From: Physella acuta
Taxonomy: Eukaryota; Mollusca; Gastropoda; Physidae
DNA length: 64,000 nt
Direction of reading: 5' to 3'
Assembly (NCBI RefSeq): GCF_028476545.1
Contig: NW_026731950.1
Span: 62,001-126,000, forward strand
The notes under the pieces were generated by a model. The model saw only the letters and a list, made by a program, of their open reading frames with translations, searched no databases and was not told the DNA's origin. The first letter of the stretch is position 1, and every line of letters starts with the position of its first letter. Shown here piece by piece: positions 49,660 to 60,415 of this stretch. The translations under genes were made by a program, and so were the position numbers.

Positions 49660-49863
49660 AGCCATGGGGCAGGAGAAATATAGTTGAACTGTTTGTTACC
49701 TAGGTATTCGAAGGGATAGTAGTTAAAGCCCTATGCCCAGCCGCCTTAACTACCCCTAAAGTGAGTCAGGTACCCGTGTGGAAAAGGGAGTTGAACCTGG
49801 ATTTGAACTCGAAACCTTCGGATTAGCAGTCGTATGCTCTACCATTAGACTAAGCTTTCCCAT
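49660..49863 (-). mobile_element. SINE family A copy
   Basis: On the minus strand: GGGAAAGCTTAGTCTAATGG head, GAGTTCAAATCC, a GGGTACCTGACTCACTTTAG block, GGCTGGGCATAGGGCTTTAA and a GGCTCGAAATGAAACTT-like end. Confidence 0.85.
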
Positions 49864-50228
49864 GATTTTGTATCATAAAGGATACTTAAACTTAGACCTA
49901 GGGTTAAGTGTATAGTTAGAGTATCTTTATTTAATGCACTTTTTGATCACATCGGTACGACAAATGGAAAAAGACCTTTTAAAAAATAGGTATTGATTCT
50001 TGTAAAAACGATGACAAAATATCGTATCGAGTTTTCTTGTCTGCTGGTATCGAAATCTGTTTCAGGGATAGAATAAAGATAGCAGTTAGGATAGATTCTG
50101 ATTTAAGTTACAATAGCGATACTACGAGAAACGTCGCTTCTAATACACCATGCAGACGTTTAAATAAGTACCAAAAGAATTCTAACATGACATGTTTGGT
50201 CCTCTTCACGCCCCCCCCCCCCCCTCAG

Positions 50229-50408
50229 CACACCAAGGACTCGAACTCCTGTTTGAGTGTCTCGGCACCGCCCCGCACCAGTGCTCTTTCTCGGCCATGC
50301 TGCTGCGCTTCGAGTGCGTGCGCTGCATCAAGAGCTGCATCAACTCGCACACCGGTGTGGAGTTTTTGGTCGCAGAGAGAAGAGAATACGCACCAAAGTT
50401 TGCAATCG
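50229..50408 (+). CDS. INF2: INF2-type formin, DID module 2, second exon
   Basis: A 180-bp phase 1-1 exon, acceptor CCCCTCAG and donor TCG|GTAATG. With the previous exon it gives WMQDFLAHQGLELLFECL, then SAMLLRFECVRCIKSCINSH and VEFLVAERREYAPKFAI. It parallels human INF2 residues about 70-130 and module 1 (17568-17819), two residues shorter after ECL. The Cys of FECVRCIK matches human C104; the residue matching L128 is Phe. Module 1 and module 2 have different intron positions (after IPT versus after DFL). The pyrimidine tract of the acceptor is an almost pure run of about 16 C. The donor is a weaker match than others in the gene. An antisense open frame is a shadow. Confidence 0.9.
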
Positions 50409-50531
50409 GTAATGAGAAGGTTTTTTGTTTTGTTTTTCAAAACTATTTTTACTAACGAATAGCCTTTACTAATTTTAACATGTTTTCAATTATGTGAGTG
50501 AATTCATTTTACATAAAAATAAGACTTTGTA

Positions 50532-50660
50532 CAGTGGCGTAGCAAAGGGGTGGGAGGGGGGGGGGGGTCGAATTGGCGAAACGCTAAATGTGGTTTTATT
50601 TCCTCTTTGATAATATTCCACGTGAGCTGTAAAATGCAGGGTCCGACCTGGGCGCCAAAA
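50532..50660. mobile_element. CAGxGGCGTAGC MITE, right end not found
   Basis: It begins CAGTGGCGTAGCAAAGG followed by a G-rich run and GGCGCC-type motifs, as in the other family members. No complementary right end or target duplication was identified, so it may be truncated. Confidence 0.5.
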
Positions 50661-50939
50661 TATGTAATTCACCCACACCCTCCTGTAACATGGTGCCTGT
50701 TGGTGATCTATAGATAATTTTCTGTATTGCTAATGTATACTACTAATAACAATATCACGTGACTTAAGCATTGTATATGCACTATAGAGTTAGACATACC
50801 ATGACTGTAAATAAGTTAACCGTAACCCATAACATGTTCTGTAGAAATGAATGTAAACCTCAAACCCTGTCAAAGCCTTGTAATAAGGTAAACCTAGCTT
50901 AATTGTGCCCAAAAAATTTAAACTGAATAAACTACACAT

Positions 50940-51045
50940 TCAGACTTGACGGTTCGTAGAGCAGGTGAAGTAGAGTCCATTTGGGTTTTTTTTTTGGACA
51001 GGCTGTAGGGACAGCTGTATGCCCAGCCTTCCTGGACTCGGAGTA
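50940..51045 (-). mobile_element. SINE family A 3' fragment
   Basis: On the minus strand: GGCTGGGCATACAGCTGT and AATGGACTCTACTTCACCTG, then an end near GAACCGTCAAGTCTGAA. Confidence 0.65.
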
Positions 51046-51058
51046 GGTACACATCATA

Positions 51059-51203
51059 GTGTTTCTTTCAGACATTTTTTGTCCGGAGGTATGGGGGTGG
51101 GGGGGGGGGGTGGTTGGATAATGGTCAACGAATATATTATCTTTATAAATTCTTATAAATGCCACCTCCCCACCCCCAAATTGATGATTGAAAGAAACCC
51201 TGA
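51059..51203. mobile_element. Short MITE related to the GAGTTTCTTTCAGG family
   Basis: GTGTTTCTTTCAGACATTTT at the left faces GATTGAAAGAAACCCTG at the right. The interior carries the G-rich run and an AATATATTATCTTTATAAAT block. It appears to be inserted at the end of the SINE fragment. Confidence 0.55.
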
Positions 51204-52080
51204 TCATACTTGAAACCCCCATTAGCACTGCAATAAAAACTTATTTTAATTATATATTCCGACAACCAGACCGTAGTAAAACTTTTAGGCGTTGTCTCAA
51301 AGATTTACCTTTTGATGTTGTCTATGAAACCATCCATCATCCGCGGATTAAGCCATAAAATATTTCACTCAGCTCAGCGCAGTGGTAGACCAAAAACAGG
51401 ATGTTGTGGTTGGCACATTTGTCTTCATAGAACAAAAATGTTTCTATTTTATATTAGTCATTTTTTAAATACACTTTTTGCGTTATTAAAGTATGGGGCG
51501 ATTGTTACACTTTTTAGCCTTCCTTGTTTATACCCGCGGTGGTTTAGTTTAAGGGGCGGTTAATGTGCAAGTTAACCTGTATGATATTTCGTGTTAATAA
51601 ACTATGGTTTGCCCAATATTAGCCTTGGAAAATTTCTCATAGTTTCTTCTGCTTTTGATTGGTTACTTTGACCTTTAGAGATTATCCCCCTTGATTCACG
51701 ATTACTATGTCCAATTATAAAATTAACTCTATCAATTAAACCTGCCTTTTTATCTTAATTTACCAAGCCAATCGTTCTTTGCTTGTAAAATGTTGCTATA
51801 ATTATAATCTTAATTTGCCAAACCATACGATCTTTGCTAGTTAAGTGTTGAGTCTAGCAACTAAATCGCACTATTTTTTTTTACTGTAAACTAAAGGGAA
51901 GCTAAGGCCTCTGTAAATAGCCTGGCTATGAACAATGTTGGTCTCAGAGTAGCTGACTGCTGTAAATATGGGCTCTGTGGGAGATTTACGGCACCGGTCC
52001 CATGGTGTAACGTGAAGATAGATGACCCCTGGCTACTTGCTGTAGCAGACGGTCTTTATGCTCCGTTATCTACCACTAAA
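51204..52080. other. Formin intron, no gene seen
   Basis: At about 51740-51860 a segment of about 65 bp containing CTTAATTTRCCAAGCCA occurs twice in tandem. Nothing else was recognised. Confidence 0.4.
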
Positions 52081-52082
52081 GG

Positions 52083-52565
52083 CTGTTTGTGATTGTCTCC
52101 CTTAAGTACTCTACCACTATTGCCTATTTTGATTGTCTCCCTTTAGTCTACAACTATTGCCTATTTCTGATTGTCTCCCTTTAGTCTACAACTATTACCT
52201 ATTTCTGATTGTCTCCTTTTAGTCTACAACTATTGCCTATTTTGATTGTCTCCTTTTAGTCTACAACTATTGCCTATTTTGATTGTCTCCTTTTAGTCTA
52301 CAACTATTGCCTATTTTGATTGTCTCCTTTTAGTCTACAACTATTTCCTATTTTGATTGTCTCCCTTTAGTCTACAACTATTGCCTATTTTGATTGTCTC
52401 CATTTAGTCTACTACTATTGCCTATTTTGATTGTCTCCCTTTAGTTCTCTACCACTATCGGTTCTGATTATCTCCCGTAAGTCCTCTACAACTATTGCCT
52501 ATTTGTGATTGTCTCCCGTAAGTCCTCTACCACTATTGTCTGTTTGTGATTGTATCCCTTTAAGG
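52083..52565. repeat. 37-bp satellite (second type)
   Basis: About 13 units of a 37-bp monomer (TTTTGATTGTCTCCCTTTAG then TCTACAACTATTGCCTA). The sequence is unrelated to the 33.5-36.3 kb satellite although the period is the same. The edge units are more diverged than the central ones. Confidence 0.93.
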
Positions 52566-52822
52566 CAAATCTTAGTAGTCTTTCACGTCATTATCTTTCG
52601 CTACCATGTTTTTTTTCGTTAGCTAATTTTATCAAGCCCTGTTCTTCACAGAAGGTCGTCCTAACATTGCTCTTTAACTAGATATCTCAAGATAGAAAAA
52701 AAAATCGTCCTCAATTTCCAATTTATTTCAAGTTGTTAAAAAAAAAAGTTATTTTTATCTTTAGTCGATCAATAGCGTCGTCTGTGGGAAATTACGTCAA
52801 GGTTATTTATAAACTATAGGGT
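52566..52822. other. Formin intron
   Basis: Short AT-rich spacer with no features. Confidence 0.35.
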
Positions 52823-52830
52823 AATAACAT

Positions 52831-53091
52831 CAATGGCGTAGCCAGGATCGTCTCAAGGGGGGGGGGGGGGGGGGTTCCAATTTTCACCCGGGGGCAAACT
52901 TTCGATTTGCACCCCCCCCCCCCTCAAACTTTCGATTTGCACCCCCCTCAAACTTTCGATTTGCACCCCCCTCAAACTTTCGATTTGCACCCCCCCCCCC
53001 ACCTTCAAACTTTCGATTTGCACCCCCCTCATACTTTATATATATATGGGGGGGTTATGACCCCCCTAACCCCCCCCTGCCTACGCCACTG
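52831..53091. mobile_element. CAGxGGCGTAGC hAT-type MITE, exact 8-bp TSD
   Basis: The left end CAATGGCGTAGCCAGG pairs with the right end CCTGCCTACGCCACTG. AATAACAT flanks at 52823-52830 and 53092-53099. Inside, five copies of CAAACTTTCGATTTGCACCC form a short tandem array between poly-G and poly-C runs. Confidence 0.93.
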
Positions 53092-53099
53092 AATAACAT

Positions 53100-53880
53100 C
53101 ATATCTTCCTTCTCTTTAGCTTCACGTTGTGTCATGTGTTAACTTAATGAGTTTTTGTCTTTACTTAACTCTGGCAGCTTTTTGGCTGATGTTTAATTGA
53201 GGAGTTAGTGTCTCGTCCTCACTCAACTATAGCGTCTGTCATTTGACGCTTACTTGAAGATTTTCGTCTTCAATAAACTCTCGGCGTTTGTTTTGTTAAT
53301 GTTAACTTCGTGGGGAGTTTTCGTCGTCACTGGCTTTTGTATTGTCCCTTTTGTTACCAGGTTATATTTAATGACTATTTCTAGAGACTTCATTTGGGGT
53401 CATGATCTATCAACCCTCACAAAGACCTTACTTTAACAATCAAGATTTGGATTAGTTAACATGTTTAATTCTATTTCGTACGGTTGTGTTTATTCTTTCT
53501 TGTATGCAAAGTCAGTATTCGGTTGCTAGGAGGACAATTTCTTTTCCAATTCGGGATGAAACAAAACATTTACCCATCAACCCCTCACTACCCTCCCCCC
53601 CCCCCCCCCCCCCTTCCTCCACCTCAGGTTGAGTTGCACTTCCGGTTATTTTCGAAATCTTCTATCAGAGAGTCTATAACAGCAACAGCCTAGAGGCTAT
53701 TTGTCCGATTCTTGAAAGGTCGTCACGTTTGAAACTAGAACAAAAAGCACTCATAGCAAGCTGGTGGGTAAACTATATGAGTTGCCGCGATTTTAGGCGT
53801 GTTGTTTTCGGCAATATTGTATAAAACATATAATTTAAGAAGTATCGTTTAAGGCATATTGTTAAAGACACATTGTTTTA
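53100..53880. other. Formin intron, no gene seen
   Basis: Contains a poly-C run at about 53595-53613. No gene or element was identified. Confidence 0.4.
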
Positions 53881-53882
53881 GG

Positions 53883-55730
53883 TATATTGTTTAAGGCATA
53901 TTATTTGAGGCATATTTTATTTGGAAAACTATTTAGGCATATTGTATTAAGAAAACTATTTAGACATATTGTAATAGGAAAACTATTTAGGCATATTGTA
54001 TTAGGAAAACTATTTAGGCATATTGTATTAGGAAAACTATTTAGGCATATTGTATTAGGAAAACTATTTAGGCATATTGCATTAGGAAAACTATTTAAGC
54101 ATATTGCATTAGAAAAAACTATTTAGGCATATTGCATTAGGAAAACTATTTAGGCATATTGCATTAGAAAAAACTATTTAGGCATATTGCATTAGGAAAA
54201 CTATTTAGGCATATTGTATTAGGAAAACTATTTGGGCATATTGCATTAGGAAAACTATTTAGGCATATTGCATTAGGAAAACTATTTAGGCATATTGTAT
54301 TAGGAAAACTATTTGGGCATATTGCATTAGGAAAACTATTTAGGCATATTGCATTAGGAAAACTATTTAAGCATATTGCATTAGGAAAACTATTTGGGCA
54401 TATTGCATTAGGAAAACTATTTGGGCATATTGCATTAGGAAAACTATTTAGGCATATTGCATTAGGAAAACTATTTAGGCATATTGTATTAGGAAAACTA
54501 TTTGGGCATATTGCATTAGGAAAACTATTTAAGCATATTGCATTAGGAAAACTATTTGGGCATATTGTATTAGGAAAACTATTTAGGCATATTGCATTAG
54601 GAAAACTATTTAAGCATATTGCATTAGGAAAACTATTTGGGCATATTGCATTAGGAAAACTATTTGGGCATATTGTATTAGGAAAACTATTTAGGCATAT
54701 TGCATTAGGAAAACTATTTAGGCATATTGTATTAGGAAAACTATTTAGGCATATTGCATTAGGAAAACTATTTGGGCATATTGCATTAGGAAAACTATTT
54801 AGGCATATTGCATTAGGAAAACTATTTAGGCATATTGCATTAGGAAAACTATTTAGGCATATTGTATTAGGAAAACTATTTGGGCATATTGCATTAGGAA
54901 AACTATTTAGGCATATTGCATTAGGAAAACTATTTAGGCATATTGTATTAGGAAAACTATTTGGGCATATTGCATTAGGAAAACTATTTAAGCATATTGC
55001 ATTAGGAAAACTATTTGGGCATATTGTATTAGGAAAACTATTTAGGCATATTGCATTAGGAAAACTATTTAAGCATATTGCATTAGGAAAACTATTTGGG
55101 CATATTGCATTAGGAAAACTATTTGGGCATATTGTATTAGGAAAACTATTTAGGCATATTGCATTAGGAAAACTATTTAGGCATATTGTATTAGGAAAAC
55201 TATTTAGGCATATTGCATTAGGAAAACTATTTGGGCATATTGCATTAGGAAAACTATTTAGGCATATTGCATTAGGAAAACTATTTAGGCATATTGCATT
55301 AGGAAAACTATTAAGGCATATTGCATTAGGAAAACTATTTAAGCATATTGCATTAGGAAAACTATTTGGGCATATTGCATTAGGAAAACTATTTGGGCAT
55401 ATTGCATTAGGAAAACTATTTAGGCATATTGCATTAGGAAAACTATTTAGGCATATTGTATTAGGAAAACTATTTGGGCATATTGCATTAGGAAAACTAT
55501 TTAAGCATATTGCATTAGGAAAACTATTTGGGCATATTGTATTAGGAAAACTATTTAGGCATATTGCATTAGGAAAACTATTTAAGCATATTGCATTAGG
55601 AAAACTATTTGTGCATATTGTATTAGGAAAACTATTTAGGCATATTGCATTAGGAAAACTATTTAGGCATATTGTATTAGGAAAACTATTTAGGCATATT
55701 GTATTAGGAAAACTATTTAGGCATATTGCC
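53883..55730. repeat. 27-bp satellite
   Basis: Nearly 70 units of GGCATATTGCATTAGGAAAA plus CTATTTA run head to tail for about 1.85 kb. Three variant positions (GCA/GTA, TTTA/TTTG and GGC/AGC) recur in blocks, so the array has higher-order copying. The period is a multiple of three and reads as a nine-residue repeat (FRHIVLGKL). The reading stays open only for the first stretch and lacks any signal of selection, so it is not called as a gene. The edges are less regular than the centre. Confidence 0.97.
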
Positions 55731-56248
55731 CTCTCCTTTCCAGCAACCTTTTTTGAACGTTCGGCTGATTACTGAAATACAGCTGTTTATTGATTTTCTT
55801 GTCCCGTTATGGGAATGATGTTTTATAACCCTCGCTTTTAAATCACGACTGCCGCTAACATCGTCCATAACGCTGATATGTGTTACAACATATATACTAG
55901 GACAAAAGAAGCAGTATACATTCTACATTGTTTATAATAACACTTTTAATTAGTTAACAGGTACGATCTAAATTAGCGCTGGTTTAAAGCTAAACTTATC
56001 ATCTAACTCTGTTGTCGTAGAGTACATGTTTAGACCAGACGGTCTAATGGGAACAGTTAACTATAGCCTCTGTTTCTCTGACCCCGGCATTTGATGCGAT
56101 ATTGAGGTCCGCTTTATTATAAACGCCTATAGGTCTTTACTTTCCCATCTGGTATGTGCTCTTCATAGCTGGGTGGACTCAAGAGCGTCATACAGACTTA
56201 AGCCCACGAACTGAACTTTATACTTGCGGTGTAGTACATGTGTGTTCA
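55731..56248. other. Formin intron, small SINE scrap
   Basis: About 56150-56215 has a minus-strand family A scrap (AGCTGGGTGGACTC). Otherwise there is nothing recognisable. Confidence 0.4.
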
Positions 56249-56494
56249 GGGACGGAGTAGCCTAGCGGTAGAGAGGTGGACTGCTATCCCGTAAGTTTCG
56301 AGTTCAAATCCAGGTTCAAGTCGGTATACCGTCCCTGGGTCCACCCAGCTGATAGGTACCTAACTCACGTTAGGGTAAGTAAAAGCGGCTGGGCATAGTG
56401 CTGACCACATTATCCCTTCATATGCCGAGGTCACAGAAACAAGTGAACTCTACTTGCCCCATAGACCGTCAGGTTTGAAAGGAATACTTACTAG
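56249..56494 (+). mobile_element. SINE family A copy, full length
   Basis: Head AGGGACGGAGTAGCCTAGCG, GAGTTCAAATCC, GGTCCACCCAGCTGATAGGT, AAAGCGGCTGGGCATAGTGC, TATCCCTTCATATGCCGAGG, ACAGAAACAAGTGAACTCTA and CCATAGACCGTCAGGTTTGA. This is the best-preserved family A copy in the window. Confidence 0.92.
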
Positions 56495-57544
56495 TTCATG
56501 TGCGTTCGACTACAATAATGTTGATGTACTCTCTCAATTTTTCTCAGTGAACACGTTTCACTCTCCCTTGACTGCTTGATATTCGAACCTAGAGCCGAGC
56601 GAATCAGTAACTACAATTCGTGTCGACGTTTTGTCCACACTGTAATTCTGTAATCCGCCTTGTGTTCCCTTAAGAACCTAAAGTACAGTTACTGTCATCA
56701 AATTTTCAACACATCTAAGCTTTTCCTCTTGAATAGGACATTGTTTCCGAACAATATGTCAACCCATTTATCTAATGACTGTCCCGCCTGCTGGATATAC
56801 ACTGTTTACATAGCCAATATCAGCAAGCACTGGCTGCCTGAAAATCTGGAACCGTCTCGTTTTTGACGCTATTCTCGACCTTGTGCTCGTAATGTAATCC
56901 CGTGTTTATCATCTCGTTTTTGTGTCGCTCCAGCTTTCTCGGTGACACAAATCTCATTTTCTCTGTGGTGGTTGGTTGTGTGTTCAGCTTAGATTTACAT
57001 ATTTGGATTGTTACTGTGTTTGGTTTTACAGATTTGGACTGTGTTACTCTAATTGTTTTAGCTTTGGACTGAATTACTTTGTTGTTTGGTTTTACAGATT
57101 TGGACTGTTTGGCTTTAGAGCTTTGGACTGAGTTAGTGTGTTTGGTTGTACGCATTCTTACACTGACTATTGTATGATGTTATTTGTCCTTACTGTTTGA
57201 TTATGCACGTTGTGTTGAATAGTGTAGTTTTCTTTGCATTATCTACGGGTATTATTTTTTAGTGCTATATACATCTTTATAGTCTTTACGCATGGATATA
57301 CACTTCTAAAAAATACACAGAGATACGAAATAACTATTTATTGCTATACAATGTTGTATTCTCGTGGTAACTTATACCGATTCCTACAATTGGATACTTT
57401 TTATGTGCCCTTTGTATAAGCCCATCGAACTGTTTATTTGCTTAGTAATAATTGTAATCTAACATTATGTAGGGTGATAATAGCATAGGTTATTAAGAAA
57501 TGACAGCAGAGGTCACCCTATATTTCTTTAAATAAATTCTTTAA
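56495..57544. other. Formin intron with a short minisatellite
   Basis: At about 56990-57145 units with TTTGGTTTTACAGATTTGGA and TTTTAGCTTTGGACTG alternate. The antisense open frame over it reads as Lys/Ser-rich repeats and is not called. Confidence 0.5.
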
Positions 57545-57785
57545 ATTCTTCTTCTTCGTTCTTCTAGTGTTGGAATGGACTCCGATTTTTTTATGTTCTT
57601 CCTTAACCTTTTTCCAACCAAGAACAAGCTACAAGGCAGTAGTTGTTTGATTTTAGAGTTGTCAATCCTAGATGAGTTGCTGTCCTCATCTAACGAGCAT
57701 CACCCCCCCCCCCCCCCGGGGTGTTTGAACTCGGGACTTTTCGGTTCAGCAACTATGAGCTCAACAGATCCGACCACGCTTGACT
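57545..57785 (-). mobile_element. SINE family B copy
   Basis: On the minus strand: GCGTGGTCGGATCTGTTGAG head with GAGTTCAAACACC, then a poly-G insert, GATGAGGACAGCAACTCATC, CTCTAAAATCAAACAACTAC, AATCGGAGTCCATTCCAACA and a GAAGAACGAAGAAGAAGAAT tail. Confidence 0.8.
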
Positions 57786-58315
57786 TTCAACCTTTAAATT
57801 TTCATGTTGTAGATCTAAAGAACAAAACCGATGCTAGTTGTTTTTTTGTTTTTTTTTGCATGCTGGCATTAAATGTATCACTAAAAGTTATCGACTACAC
57901 AGCTTAATGTATTAATTAGCATACTCTGTGTCCATACATTGCTACACAGATTCGTGTCGTTATATTACCATACCATTACCCATACTAGGTCGTTGGTTAC
58001 CCAATCAGTACCGATAGACTGTTCCATTGACCAATACATCGATTAGGTATTTCCTGAGGTGACGTCAGTCTGTTAGTCAGGCGGGTATTGATTGCTAATG
58101 GGATTCCCTGCCAAGGCTAATGGGTTTCCCCCGTCTAGTTAATTTTACTTAGGTTTATACTGTTGTTCATTTTTTTTTATTTACGTACTGCGTTATTGTT
58201 GGTAAACTGTTGTTTTACGCTAAGAGTTTAATCAGAAGAAAATGTAAAATAAAAACCATTTTAAAATAGGTAAATGGAATCTTTATATTGATTCATCTTC
58301 TTTTTTTCTCCTGCT
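57786..58315. other. Formin intron, no gene seen
   Basis: Contains a CRE-like TGACGTCA at about 58061-58068. Nothing else was recognised. Confidence 0.4.
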
Positions 58316-58317
58316 CA

Positions 58318-58690
58318 TGCCCAAGACACAAGAGGCAGATGAAGTAGAGTTGATCAGTTTGAATGACCTCGGCATACATGGGGATAATGTGGTCGGCATT
58401 ATGCCCAGACGCCTTATCCAGAGGCGTAATGATACTTCCCGGCGCCCGGGGACAAACTTCTCAATTCGGCGCCCCCCCCCCCCCCATATATTATTTATAT
58501 TTATAATGCAAAACTGCAGTTACAAAGAGCTTTTAATTTTTTTTCTCAACCCATATGTACCTTCCCCCGCCCCCTCTCCCCTCGCTACGCCTTTGCCTTT
58601 ATCTCCCTAACATGGGTCAGCTACCCATCAGAGTTGAATAGACTCGGGAACGTCTTAGAAACTCTAGCCCGGGATTCGAACTCGCGACTT
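58318..58690 (-). mobile_element. SINE family A copy split by a MITE
   Basis: The 3' part (58318-58411) reads on the minus strand GGCATAATGCCGACCACATT and CAAACTGATCAACTCTACTT. The 5' part (58604-58690) has GATGGGTAGCTGACCCATGT and GAGTTCGAATCC. A hAT-type MITE at 58419-58595 interrupts it. Confidence 0.85.
58419..58595. mobile_element. CAGxGGCGTA MITE inserted in a SINE
   Basis: The left end CAGAGGCGTAATGATAC pairs with the right end CTCGCTACGCCTTTG. Flanks GCCTTATC and CCTTTATC are near-identical, fitting an 8-bp duplication with slippage in the T run. It is younger than the SINE it splits. Confidence 0.82.
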
Positions 58691-58849
58691 TTTATATCGA
58701 TTAGTCCCAAAGTAAAGCTATAACCCATAGAATAGCCTATACACGAGTTTCGACAAAATGTCTTTGTCAGAAAAAAATGCTGTTAAAAGCAAGAGAAAAA
58801 TTAGATGAAATAAAATTAAACTCGCCAACTCCATCCACCTTGCGCTTGG

Positions 58850-58985
58850 CGCCCGATCAATACGTCATCGATCCGCGGGATTTCCGCGGCTATTTTTAGC
58901 CCGAGTCGCAGCGTGAGTGGCCGACTGGTGCGAATTTCCCAGGCTTTGTTGTCTCTGTTGAACTCGGTTCTATTTTTAGACGTTA
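58850..58985 (+). promoter_or_regulatory. Candidate promoter with two perfect MEF2 sites
   Basis: CTATTTTTAG, a full match to the MEF2 consensus YTAWWWWTAR, occurs at 58890-58899 and 58970-58979, exactly 80 bases apart. The block is CpG-richer than its surroundings (CATCGATCCGCGG, CGAGTCGCAGCG) and carries TACGTCATCGAT. It lies about 420 bases upstream of the candidate first exon at 59396. MEF2 drives muscle and neuronal genes in animals; a role here is inference. Confidence 0.45.
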
Positions 58986-59395
58986 TACTCTTAGGTCAGA
59001 CAAAATAGCATCACATTTCTCCGGAGAATCACATTTTTAAAATGTTGACGTGTTCATTGACTCGAATTTCTAATACTGTTGTGTAGTGACTATTCAATAA
59101 GCTCGCATTTGTGTTCAACATTTCTGATTTAATTTGTGTGTAGTGCATATAATTTCTTATTACGTTGTGTTTAGTGTCTATGATTTACATAAATGGCCTT
59201 TAAATAGATCGCCAATTTCATATGCGGATACGTTTAGCAGCCTATTGCTTGCATAGATTTCAAATAGGACCTGCACAAAAAATCTATTTTCATTTTTAGT
59301 TTGGTATAGTACTTTTAGTTGTGCGCTTTGGTGCACCAGGTTTTATAGTGCTATTGTGTGTAGTTTGTTGACGGTAGAAATTATAAATTTGAATC

Positions 59396-59462
59396 ATGGT
59401 GAGAGAACAGTGTGAAGGAGTAAAGGGAAATAAACCGAATGAAGTGAAGAAAAATAATTTAG
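59396..59462 (+). CDS. INF2: Candidate third alternative first exon of the INF2-type formin
   Basis: A short frame: ATG at 59396 with A at -3 and G at +4, an in-frame TGA 6 bases upstream, then 22 codons and a strong donor TTAG|GTAAGAG, ending in phase 1. The peptide is MVREQCEGVKGN, then KPNEVKKNNL. The phase fits the acceptor of the constant exon at 60299, which follows about 840 bases later. The product would begin directly with the middle of the DID and lack its first 130 or so residues, so DID-DAD inhibition might be lost or altered. No homology supports the peptide itself; the call rests on start context, donor, phase and the candidate promoter upstream. Confidence 0.5.
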
Positions 59463-60298
59463 GTAAGAGTTGCTGTTACTTTTTTTGGAACGTTTTTAAC
59501 GCACTACGTCTTATTTTTGTAACAAATTTTGTAATCACTGTGCGTAATAAAAGATACTATTTTTAAAGTACTACTTACGTAAGTTCAGGCCTTTTTTTCC
59601 AACATCATAGTTATTTTTTTCAAAGTTTATAAAGCAATATTATTACACCACTCATATAGTCTACTGATACACTGTAGCAAAACGTGGGCAGGTGCACTAT
59701 TCCCCCCCCCCCAACTATCAATATAAACCTCTATTGGAAACACTAGCATAGCCTTATATTGTGTCTCTAAGAACATGTAAGCCACTTGTCTCCTTATTCA
59801 TCCTACTATTCCGTTCGTGCTAAACAACACTTCTTGATACCAACCACTAACACCATATAGGTCTATCACTGTATAACAAAATGATAAACAGCCCACTAAC
59901 CTTTCATAATGTAAGTCTTTATGTTTCTCTACCTGCATAATTAATTATACCTTCGTCAATATACATTTACATGTCTATTTCTATACCTGTATCTACTTAA
60001 ATATATTTCTACCTGTAGGCCTATGCATTTATCCTACATCTACACTATACACCAGAATGTTCTTCTACCTGTACACTTTGATGCTACATGTATGCTTTGA
60101 TGTTACATGTATGCTTATATACCTAAATACTGTTTTTTACTTTTCTAGATCTATACTTTAATTCTGTATACTTCTCTACCTGTATAGGCCTACTTATATA
60201 AACTAGGACCAGTTAAACCATGTTTAGTTTACAATATTGGTAGTTCTCCCACAAATTATTTCCTATACTAAAGTCTGACATTGTCCCCCTTCAACCAG
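59463..60298. other. Intron before the first constant formin exon
   Basis: About 59930-60190 contains degenerate TCTACCTGTA- and TACATGTATGCTT-like repeats. The intron ends CCCCCTTCAACCAG, a normal acceptor. Confidence 0.55.
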
Positions 60299-60414
60299 CT
60301 ATGGACACCAACAATGCCATGGTCAAGAAACAGGTGGTCGAACTGCTCTCCGCCCTGTGCATGTACTCACAAGATGGCTACCAGTTGGCCATGGACGCTC
60401 TCGACACGTTTAAG
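60299..60414 (+). CDS. INF2: INF2-type formin, first constant DID exon
   Basis: A 116-bp exon, entry phase 1 and exit phase 0, acceptor CAACCAG and donor AAG|GTAGGT. The first codon is completed by a G from the preceding exon to give Ala: [20 protein letters not shown], then [19 protein letters not shown]. This matches human INF2 [39 protein letters not shown] at about residues 131-169 (from memory), one of the most conserved DID stretches. Every upstream option (17819, 50408, 59462) supplies the same G. The donor is immediately followed by a 25-bp minisatellite whose unit overlaps the donor bases. Confidence 0.95.
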
Positions 60415-60415
60415 G

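Noticed and set aside
53887-54126. 79-residue repeat protein (FRHIVLGKL units)
   Set aside because: It is a by-product of a 27-bp satellite and the frame is lost further along the array.
56820-57155. Antisense 111-residue Lys/Ser-rich open frame
   Set aside because: It covers a short minisatellite and has repeat-driven composition with no family resemblance.
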